Source: Enoplolaimus lenunculus
Taxonomy: Eukaryota > Nematoda > Enoplea > Enoplida > Thoracostomopsidae
Length of the DNA stretch: 64,000 bases
Assembly (NCBI GenBank): GCA_030248215.1
Contig: JASANG010000164.1
Span: 1-64,000, forward strand
Direction: 5' to 3'
The position numbers and the translations under genes were made by a program. Position 1 is the stretch's first letter; each line of letters begins with the position of its first letter. The notes under the pieces were generated by a model, which was not told the DNA's origin, did no database searches, and saw only the letters and a program-made list of their open reading frames with translations. Of this stretch, positions 26,501-38,500 are shown piece by piece.

Positions 26501-29500
26501 AACATAAGCGGCTATAGACGGCTCAGTTATTTATAAGCGGCTTCAACGGCTTTCAGTAACTGAATATGAGGTTGAGTGAATTTTCAAAATATCAACTTCA
26601 CCGCTGCGTGTGTATAAACTGATATTGCGGTCAATAAACGCGTGTTATGTGCACATATAAACATATATTCAGTAACCGAGGTATATAGCAAACAAAAATC
26701 TAATGCAAGCTCAACAACAGTGTTGTTTACTTTTATAAAAGGGCAGATGCAAAATCACTGAACGAAGGGTCTTTTCTATTGTTAGTCTAAAATGGTCGGA
26801 TTTTGAAAATTTCTCGGATACAGATTTTAAGTTCTGATGATCTTGGCCAACCTGCACCCAAGATGTAATTTTTGTAAATTTAGATTTTTTGAGCACCCAA
26901 GGATGCCACCGTGGGACCAAAAACATTTTGTTAAAAGCTGAACAATTAATATACCATTCGACGCAGTTTGACACGCTTACTCAAATGCTTTTAATTTTTG
27001 TGGCTTTCTGATCACCACTGCCAAAACAGTATTTCACCATAACTAATGATCTGACAGCGATAAAATCAACTCCACTCAGCCCAGCTCGCAGTTTGCGAAG
27101 CGTCGTCGAATTTGATATAAATTATTCAACTTCGTAACCAAAACACTTAATGGGTTCCAAGGAAACCTTTGGTACGTCAAAAATCTAATTCTACAAAAAA
27201 CCCAAAAAATTTCTCAAAGTTTGACAAGTTATAAACCACTCGATGCAGCGTGCGGAGTTGAGTCCAATGATGTTAAATTTTTCGCCACCTGGTGATTGGT
27301 TAACGAGTTATTGTGGAATGACTGATTTTGCGCTCTGCCAGCCATTTGGGTCTGCGCCAATTCAGTTATTTGTCCATAAATCGTAAACCAATCGTCTGAT
27401 TGCGAAAAGTTTAATACCATTGGACTCAGCTCCGCAAGCTGCATCGACTGGTGTATAATATGCCCAACTTTTTCATAAAAAATTTTTCGTGTCCTAAAGT
27501 GGGAGACCTTGGTAACGGAAAAGACCCGACAAAAACGTAGACAAAAACCACTTCTACGCTTTGAAGTGACAAATTTAGCAAAAATTTGCTAAAAACACAA
27601 TAAATTTGAGAAATTTCAAAATTTAAGCCGCTCATTCTTATCTTGGGGCCCTTTAAAAAGCCCCTTCAACAAATTTCCACGCACTTCCGAAAAACTCGCC
27701 CACTCGAGATTGGCTAGCAAATGCCAGATCTCACCATTCACCGCGACCGACAAATTTCCATGACAATTAAATATGTACATGCAAAATTGCCTGGTAATGC
27801 AAGGGAGTGCAGCTCCATCCCCTTTAACATACCTACCAGTATCCATGTATATTCCGATTGCCTGTACTAATTATTAAAAGACGATATGTTTATCATATTA
27901 TACGCATACACATGCACATAAATTTGTCTGGTTTTTAGCAAGGTGCATGCTGCTTCGTTTCAGTAAACGTAAACACTCTATACATATTATTGCATTATTT
28001 TCCCAATACCTTTATTTTAACACATATTATTAACTGCTTTGTACATACGTCGACCGAATTTTCAGCTGATAACTGTCACAAGGAGATATTTTTATATATA
28101 CGGACGCAAAGTGCCGCTAGCGCAATTTCACAAGTAATTGACAAATCCCGAAGGCCTACAACGTCTTTGCTCGACTCTCACACACAAAGACAGTAAAATT
28201 CCTTTCCTTACTTATCACAGTACAACCGAAATTTCTGTTCCGGTCGTAAAAGCCAGTGCGCTTGTTAATAATTTTGTGTTTCATATGCCAGAGCTTCTAT
28301 TTAGAATTATTAACAACAAGCACGACACTTAAGAGATTTATGAATTTCGCAAAAGTGGAAAAATCAGTGAAATTCTGTTAAAAACTAATTTATCGGTAGC
28401 CAGTTGTTTCACAGGGGCGGTCCCAAGGAACCCGGCGGGGGGATGGCGGCCACCGCCCTCAAAATGTTCTATATGTGTACAGGCGATTCGCTCGATTGAT
28501 TTCCCTCGAACCTTTCCTTACATATCAAACAGCGTTGGTTCGGCTGAAAAAAAATAACCACCGCTATCTTCCGACTAAATTTTCAATTTCCAAACATCAA
28601 CACTTAATTTAAATCAGTCATTTTAAATATCAATGAGATATAACTACATATATTTCAGCGCCACTTGTTGGCATATATGTTTCAAAGCAATTGTTTCCAT
28701 ATAATATATCCAAATATATCTACAATGCACATTCGTCCGTCTGACAGCCGGTTCAACAACCCTATCCAGAAGCCATTTTGTAATAAAAATAGTCCCTCAA
28801 CTAAACTGTGAAGCTTGAAACCCGGCCACAGCCCACTTTAAGCAATCTTAGCGAGCCACACAGCAGCACTCTCGATACGTACCATATGGCAGGCGCTTCC
28901 GCCTATAACACTAAACGAACAACTAGAGTGGGCTAAATTCCATTCATCAAAACACAGTTGCGTGTATACTTCAAGGTCGCTTCAAGGGGCAGGGGGTTAG
29001 CAGTCAAACCCATTTTGTTATTTCCTCTGGGATTTATGATCTCTTTCAGTTGCTACCCCAAGATTCAATAAAATATATAACCCCCTTTTCAACATTCTGG
29101 CTACGCTCCTGGTGTATATAGATGTTTATATATTTCTTTAGGTACATACGACAATCGGGCTTTCGCTTTACTTTTAAGTTTTATACGAGACTAAAGAAAA
29201 CTAAAGCCGATTTATGAGCTGTGCCGCATACATAAACTAAGGCACTAAAACATCATTACGCATAACAAATAAAGAAACATATCTTGGCAAATAGGCGTGA
29301 TGAAACCGAATGGGCAACAAAGCTAATACCAAACTGATACATATATTGACCAATAAAGTTACTCTAACACCCGTTACCATTTAGGCCGGTATCCTCAAAC
29401 CTAACGTATACTCTGTATAGTGACGTGGAACGAACAGCATAACGCCGACCGTACATCGGTTCGGGTTTAGCAGACCGCCGTCCGGACCGGAACACGATTA

Positions 29501-32500
29501 ACGTTCTCATTAATCGCTTAATAGCTACTTGAATCCAGCCACTTAAGTAGCATTAAACTATAAACTCGCCATGGAAGAAAACACCGGTCGCTGACTAAAC
29601 AATAAGCTTACCAACGTTACAGAGATAACCAGAGTGGCTCCACGCATAGATAACCAGAGCGTTTACGGGATTAAGGTGCGCATTCGCAATTGGCTAACAA
29701 CTATATCAATTAAGTGACTAGGAAAAGTATTTATCAGCAATATATGTCTGTATAACTGTTTTTATAAATACTTTTTCCTTGTACTGTCAAATATATCCAC
29801 AAAAATTAAACCAAGTCGGACTATGATTTTACATTACGAACTTTTTAGTTCACAATTTTTTAACCGACCAGCTACAAAAAGCTGAACTTCAAACACCATG
29901 CACCGCTCTAATCACAAAATGAAAAGTATTCTGTAAACCCTTTAGCTAAAGCTAAATTTTGTCAATTAAAACTTACACGAAATCGAGCTCAAACGATCTC
30001 AAAATCCCATAAAGTAACCGTACTGCTCTAATCCTTGGTCTTATGGCGGTACACATATTTTACACAAATATGCTCGTATTCACTCCCTCAAACTGTTCCA
30101 GACTGTACACTAACATTTTGATCCTCGCATAGCATATTATTCAAAAATTTCTCTTCTCATAGTATTTCAGACGTTATTATATACTTATTACCGTGGCGCA
30201 GAATTTATAACATTGACAAAACCCCTAGATTTGCTAGGCAATTAGCGTTAATATACATGCACGCACCATTGAATTTCAATAGGTAACGTTAGCGCGTATA
30301 TTCAACCTCAATTAAAACTGAGTAAGTATTTGTATATAAATCTAAAACGTACATATATTACCAGAGTTGAATACTGCATACGCGTTATTGAATGGACAGT
30401 GTCCACATCATGAAATATTTGATATATGCGTTTTACATATGTCCAAAATCAAAGGCGCAGCCTGGGGATGGGGTCGAACCGCCATTGTGATTTTTGGTTT
30501 CCGACTTTTAGTCACGTTTTTAGTCGGTAACACAAAAAACCCCCTTCCAAAATCTTGTTGGACGTCCCCTTTCCCAAAAATCTTGGCCGCGTCCTTGTTT
30601 AAAATTAACGTACATATACTCGCGTTAAGGCAGTCAATGAATTGTTCATAATTTTAAAATCTATTTCGCTGTCTAGTGTCTACGTGTTACAACACCTTGC
30701 ACTACTTAATACTTTAAAAAAGTTCCAATACAATATGCTTAAATTGCCAGGAAGTTTTACCAATACCGAATATATCACGAATAGGGTGCAAACCGGAACT
30801 GGATTATACCGGAATCAGAATCAGAACTAGAAATTTTGTGACTATACCGATAATTTCTATTAAAGAGTATAATATTGATTTAGGGCGTCTATTGAGTGGC
30901 AACAATTCTCAAAAACGACGCCTAATTGCCAATCATTTTTTGTTCCGTAAAGCTAAACTGCTATCAATTGTTGAATATTTATGAAGCGTATCACAAGCCA
31001 AGATTAAAATTAAAATTTTGATTCCGATTGATTGTGTAATTGGAATCGGAAGCGAAACTCATTTTGAATCGTAACTGAGCCGGATATTCAAGTACATATA
31101 TCAATAAAAAGTTAAACTTAATAGTTGTAATCGGTTTAACGGTATATACTTTGTACATATTATTGAGCGAAGCGTTTTATGTTTTGTACTCTGGGGTCGA
31201 AAAGTAATGTCCGTCCGCCGTCTGTCTGTCCGTCCGAAAAAACCTCATTTGAAAGCCAATTGTCTTGGACTGTTAAGCTCGCATTGGGGTTTTAAAGTTT
31301 TAAGCCGTTATTCGCTACAGGCTAATTTGCATAATTAGTTCAGCCTATATTAGGAATTTCTACATTCTTTCACTAATTATTACAGTTACAAGCAATCTAA
31401 TTTCAACACTAAAGGGTTTTTGGGAGCGAGGAATCTGAATAATTGTTTGCAAACCTCTAAAACCGATAACTGAGTAGTTAGCTAATAGATAATTTGCATA
31501 TTAGCATAATCTATAAGTGTAAATTAGGACTTTTTACAATATTTCACTAATTATTAAGGTTAAAAACAATCTAAATTCAGCACTAACGCAGTAATTCGGT
31601 GATCCAATATATTTGCAATTACAGTTCGTTCCTGTTCCGACAAAAAACGAGTCCATGTTCCTGCTTCTTGCGAAATGTAGTTCCGGTTGGCACCCTGGTA
31701 CCTACGTACGTTCATACATAATGTGTATATATGATTCAGTCCCAAGCTCACCATACATAAGTATCGCACACTTCCATCGAGCACACTTAATTTACACCGA
31801 GAGGCCTGAACGCGTGCATACATATACACAGACTTGCGATTAATAGATCTCTTGCCTATGCTTATTACCCTGGTTAATTCGAAAACCTTATACCGTTTAA
31901 ATTACACACGCACATTGGTTTAATATGAGTCAGAACCAGACATATATTAACGATTAGCCTCCCAATAGTTTCTTAAAGTACGAAACGAAGTATAAATCGA
32001 GTTTCGACGAATGTTTCCAAAAAACACCTAGCAGGAAGCTGTAGTTGTGCCCGAAATAAATACACCTGCACTTTCAAGTTTTTATATTTACAAACGAATT
32101 TCCAATATTCACACAATTTTCATTCAGGTTCCGATACCCGAATCTTAACCCAGTATTCGGGATCAGAGTCAGACTTTACCCGCGGGTAAACTTGGGTCGG
32201 ATAAAAAATTTCAGCCGCGGATATACTTTGCCATAAACATTTTGTATATGTATATATACGTATATATATAAATATATATTATATATACGTATATATATAT
32301 TGAGGAATTCCAGTATAGAAAGCATACCACGCTGTGAACACAGTGCGCCAGTACGCAGATTCACGTAGGCCCATAATTGACTTTGCCTGCTACTTAAGAC
32401 AACACTCTTATGAGCATACATAGAGCTAGCGATTGTCAACATGACCGTATATACAGCTATTGTCCAAATGGCCCCTAACTTCGTTGCCGCGGTGTCATGC

Positions 32501-35500
32501 AAGGCGCGCTGCAGCCCCTGTGTTATGTATTTCCTGTGTGCACTAAATCTACATTCACATTACCACCAAAACTAACAAAGAAGTCACTTTGATTTATTTA
32601 CACAGCAAACGAATCAGGCACACATAAGACACCCACAATCGCACGTTGGGCTGTATAACTTCCTTCCATGGGCCCAGAAACTTCTTTGATAGAATGCCCC
32701 AACAAAATCCCTATGAATTTATAATTTTTCATCAACAACACTGATTGAAACATTCGGCATATATACTTGAAATTATGTCAAAAATTACTGAAAACATACA
32801 TACGTGAGTAATTAATTCATTTTTAACTTTACAACTTTACTGGAAGTTTCAGTTCGACATTTGTCCCGGCTGAAGCCCACAAAATCAGGAATCATCGGTT
32901 CTTGCACACTTTTCCACATTAATGTTACGGGTAAAACTTAGTTAAAGGCTTTGGCTTTTAGGTTTTTAGGAAATGCTGCTAATTGCTAAAAATTCCCCGT
33001 GGCCTGGCCTCAACCCTGGGACCGGAGCCAAAACGTTATTTGCCGGGTCCTAACCAGGTCCAGTTTTTACATACGTATATACAGTCCTTAATTGGCTAGC
33101 ATTATGAATTCTATCACGCTCGGTTCTCGTTTGAAAAATATGAAAATCACAAGAAGCGCCGAGGTTACAAAAGTTGTTAAATTAAAGAAAACGTAACAGT
33201 TCGTTACTTGATAACTCATACAGTCATACATCAGAGCACCAAATGGAACTTAATTTAAATTTAATCGGAACCGGACGAATTAGCTTTACGTGTTCTACAA
33301 AACCAGAAATTCTTAGTACAGTGAGCAGGAAAATGTTGCTGACACAGAATTCTTTAAATGCGCTTGAAAAAACTGTCAAACGGAGGATAGGGGCCGGCCA
33401 CGACCCTCTCGTCCGTTTCGTAGTTGTGATTGTGGAAAGCGTAACCTAATTAGAGTTAGTGAGTCAGTGGAGCATTAAGCATTCAGTGGAGTTTATTTAC
33501 AAAACTAATTAATAAGCAGTCAAGCATGTAAACAGTGGTACGCTATTCAATAGCATGCACAGTAGGCCATACTAAACTCAAAAGAATCTAAAATTTGGTT
33601 AACTTGGCGCATAAAATAGCCAAAAAATTTTATCGTTTGTCGAATTTTTCTGTCGTAGGTATGTGCCGATGCCAAAATTTTATCGATGCCGATGTGATTC
33701 CAATTTTAGTACACCATACTTAATAACCAGATAGGATACTACTACATTATACACAACGCTATGTGAAGACTTAAACCTTAACCATCATAAACGATAATAA
33801 TTTTATACGAACGGTTCATTTCAATTATTTTTTTCAAACCCAAACGCAAGAGAGAAACAGTCTCTGACAATACACCAGGGATGTGCGGTCTCGGTCAAAA
33901 ACCGATACCCGAGACCGAGACCTGACAACCGAGACCGAGACTGTTTGGTCTTAGTCTCGGTTAATTTTTCATAGTTACCGAGCATAAAAATGAAATTTTT
34001 TCTATCCAAAGATTTGAATGTTTTTCGTACTTCTGGCATTCTAACATAATAAAATGTTGCATCTGCTCAGAATTTATATTAAACACAAAAATTACCGTAA
34101 AATTTTATTTTTTTGCAAAAACACACTGACGAATAGTTCTGTGGCAAAACTACGCTTTCAGATTTTTTCCAACGAAAATGAATCGTCAATCGCCATTATA
34201 TTTAAACTCTCACGATTCCTTAAACGTCATCTATAAATACAACTATCTGTGTTTTGACACAATATCAAAAAGTTTGAGGTTTCCTTCTAAAAAAGAACTT
34301 TCGATAACCATCGCGGGGTCATTTTGTTTGGCAAATCGCTATATTACTAAAAACATTAAAAAATATATAGTCAAAAATCAACAAATACAACTGGCGTCCG
34401 TTCATTGTGAACGTTGAGCAGAAAAACGAGAACTTGTCATTCTCCTTTGGTCTCGGTTTGAAACCTACCGAGACTCAAAAAACCGAGACCGAGACCTGCG
34501 AAATATCGAGACTTACCGAGACCGAGACCGCATATCCCTGCCAGACACGCTGATATGCGCCCAGAAATGAAATTGATAGCATTCCAACTGACAGTTATGT
34601 GCAAAAAGTATCGGCAAAGAATCGGCATTTTTACAGTGCCGATGCCAATGCCGATGCTCACGAAAAGTGCCCATTATTACCAGGAATGGGCGGTCTCAGT
34701 TAAAACCGAGACCCAGACCGATGCCTGCCTACCGAGACCGGCGAAGAAAAGTCTCAGGCTCGGTGTATTTTTGGTCATCACCGAAAAAATTAAAATGTTC
34801 AAAATAAACCATTTCTAATACTTTTTGGTACTTTTTTGTGTTTTTTAAAGTTCCGTGTTTTTCATAGCTTTTTGTGTTTTTCAGAATATCTGCACATAAT
34901 TATTGCGTAACTATCAAATCTCATTATTTTAAAGCTAGGATGGGCGGTCCCGGTCTCGGCAAGTCTCGGGATTTGCCTGGTCTCGGTCTCGATCTCGCTC
35001 TTTTCAGTCTCGGTGGTTTGCAAACAACACCAAAAAGGTGAAAAAGCGATAAGCAATCACAAAAAATTTCCTTAGATCGCATCTTTGGCCGGAAGTACTT
35101 GTGCATTTCGCTTACCAACACAGACAGCGAACGATTGTGGATCAACACTACCTGGCTATACAGCGAATTGAGAAACAGAATGACCTGTCCGGTTACCCAA
35201 AACTCCATTTTTGAAGGAAACCCCAAAATACTTTGATTTTATTGTGACAAAGCATAAATAGTTTCACTTTACGTTTAAAACATTTAAGGCATCGTTTAAA
35301 AAATTGTGGGTCACCCGCATTTATAACGTCACGCTATGATAAAATATTTCCAGTCTATTCGGTTTGCCCGGGAGCAAAAACAACAGTATGATACTCAAAA
35401 AAGCGAGACCGAGACCGAGACATGCCAAACACCGATACTGGCCGACACCGAGACCTGCCAAATACAGAGACTTGTCGAGACCGAGGCCGAGACTCCCATC

Positions 35501-38500
35501 CTTGATTATTACCGATGCCCATTAATCGGCACATCCCTAATAAAACTGGAATTTTGGTCGCGTTTTATAGTGAGCCCCAAAAGGCGGTTTGAAAGGCAGT
35601 ACATTCCATCTGTGCCGTCCGAACTTTTACGTACATATTGAAATCACAAAGTTCGGACAGCATTTAACTTTTCCAACAAACAATATTTTGGTTTCCAGCA
35701 TCCGTCAACCTGCCTTTTGTTTTACAAATCACCAGGGTGCAACTAGGCATCCGGATACGGCTTAATATCGGCAAAAACCTATATTCGTATACGGTTCCAC
35801 TATAAACCTAGCAGATACCAGATGTTTACGCTGGTTGTCCCGAATTTCATGAAACTTTTTACAAGCATGCGGCAATAACATCTTGCTGCGATAGCATTGT
35901 TGGTAAATCAGCTCAAACCATGATATAAGTACCTATATACTTAACTAAAAATGAAAAATCTAAGCTAACAATTATATAATTCTAATTCAGTAAACATGTA
36001 CTTTTCGTCACTCAAATACTTCAAACAGTGCATATATGTTGCAGTCCAAGCCGTAAATCAGCCCAAATCTAAATTGGGCTAGTCCAGGGCGGACCTACGA
36101 CTTGGGCTAGCCCAAGGCGGAATTCTTGCTTTGCTACAAGTTCACGCCTTATCATTGGTTACTACCTTAATGCAATTCTCAAATGCGATTAGCTGATTCA
36201 AATACTCTTTTCTAAAAGCTTAAGAGTAATTTTACATGGCTTAGGCTTAGGCTGAGCCTTTGGAATATGCCTATAATACTGTTCCACCACTGTTATTTAC
36301 ATTGCCCATAATTCCACCTTGGGCTAGTCCAAGTCGTGATTCCGCTTTGGACTAGCCCAATTTCGAATTAGGCTGAATTACGACTTGGGCTACGACATAT
36401 ATACCAATTTAGAGTTACTATATACTGCTTTGGTTGCGATAAAAAATTCACTATCCGACTTCGGTATACGGTAAATTAATATCCAGCCGCACGCTGCACA
36501 TCGCACAATATATACTACATATTATTCACCACGACATGGCACATCGTCCTTTTCGTCAAATGCAACCCATTACATGCTTTCTTAGGCTACTTCTCTCCTG
36601 AGCAATAAACCATGCCAAATTGCACTCGAGATTATTCGCAATTTCCTTACATACCAGTGCGTCGTCCGTAAATCTCATTTTCTCATTGCCTGCTGCCGCC
36701 ATTTTCCAGTTCCTTGTGTCTTCGCAAGCCCTAACATGATGCTTCCACTCGACATACTCTTCAATTCTAATTTCTAATTCTTTTCACATCACCGATAGAC
36801 ACAACACAAACGAATGAGTAATACGTACGTACCGTGGAGGCCATCTTGAAAAGAAGACTTACGTATACTCGGTCCTTAAGTGCACACGCTCTGACTGCTG
36901 GTCGGCTGCGGTTTCTAATACCCGTCCCAGTTGCGTTTGGGAATACTACGTACGTACCGTATATACATACATACAGAGTGAGTGATAAGACCTTTGGCCT
37001 TATTCTACGCCCTGTCGTACGGGCTCATTTCAATGACAACAACAGCAACGATTCAAGAACGTCGTATGACCGGTCCACACACCATCAAAGACAGGGGAAT
37101 TAAGATGAATTTTCCAGAACAAACGCTTCTCATGCGTTTATGCTAAAACAAATTACGTGTGCAGATCTGAACGTAGACATAAGTGACAAGCCAACAGATA
37201 GCGACTATATAGATGAAATCACCACATCACCAGCCACCACTTAGAGCAGTAGGTTCATGACCAAATGTTTACGTACGTACATACATACACCAAAACTAAG
37301 TAGGTTAGGCACTTTAAAAGAAAAAAGACAACTTATCATTCCTATCCGGTCGTGCTGCGGTGAGCAATGTTATTTTCATATCTTTCGCAGTTGACGTTTA
37401 CATACGTAACAATACGCACGGATTTAGAACGATCTGCCTCGTTACAAGTATTAATACTTGAACGTATGACAAATCGTCGCCCAAAAGCCTGAGAATGAAT
37501 CTAAGCATAGTCTTAACCTTAATCGCACACCCAAACCTAAGCATAATGATGATAGGTGGCGAATTGTAAAAAGTTGTCGGTCGCGACTATGCCTTACAAA
37601 AAATTAAACATGAAACTTAAAATATATACGTACGTTGGTAGTAAAGATACCCCGGGGTCTTGCCTCGGGCCCGGTACTGCGGAATGTAGGGGCAACGCTT
37701 GATTCGCCGCCTGCAGGTGTCAACCGGAGCAAAACGTTTAACGCAATTGAACAGCAGAAGAATATTGTGTTTTAGCGTAGCACAAACTTATTGGCTGGGT
37801 TTCAGAAATCTTACTTAAGACTACGTTAAACTTAAGTAATTACTAACTTAAGTCGCCGACTTAAGTAAATACTTAAACTTTCCGGCAAAAACAAATAAAC
37901 GCCGAATGTCAGCCATTGTCATAATAAGAAAGTAATAGTTTTGCTTTATATTGAGGAGGAACCAATAGTCTATAATTTCAATTTGACCAAGGTTAGTATG
38001 CCTGAACGGTAAGTTTGTAATCTATCATATTTAGTCAGCGACATAAGTATTTACTTAACTTAAGTACGCTATTAAAAACGACAAAATGTTTAAGTACTTA
38101 CTTAACACGTACTAAAAGAAGTTTTGGAAACCCAGCCATTGCATAATTAAAATTATTAAACTTTGATGCGACTCAACATTCTTCACAAAACATGATTGTG
38201 TAGCAATAAAACGCTATTTTGACAAAAGAAATTAAATGCTTACAGAATATTCATAGCCCCGGTTGTTACCAGTCAAGGTCTCAAACCCGGCGCCAGGTAA
38301 CTCTAATAAGTATGTGTATAGTGTATGCATGTAGGTATATACACATATACAAAATAACCCACGAAAATGCTTGGTTCGTATTTTGGACAGTTATTAATAA
38401 GCTACATACGTAGCTCAATTCATTTTATTGTAAATTCTCGTAACAATTATATAAAGCTATACATTTACTTAAACATTTCCGGTTCAGACGGTGTATTTAA

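Larger units (their letters stand above)
33656..35539. mobile_element. Outer hAT-like element carrying two younger insertions
   Basis: Left end TAGGTATGTGCCGATGCC and right end ATCGGCACATCCCTA are inverted. Its two halves are separated by the elements at 33876-34540 and 34681-35504. Flanking duplication not found. Confidence 0.55.

Noticed and set aside
32240-32300. Regulatory TATA array
   Set aside because: Simple alternating TA repeat with no gene start nearby.
32176-32501. Minus-strand frame with a hydrophobic stretch (LGAIWTIAVYTVMLTIASSM), considered as the Fas2 leader exon
   Set aside because: It has no upstream in-frame ATG at a suitable place, and the exon at 41146-41248 has an ATG, a better leader and the right phase.
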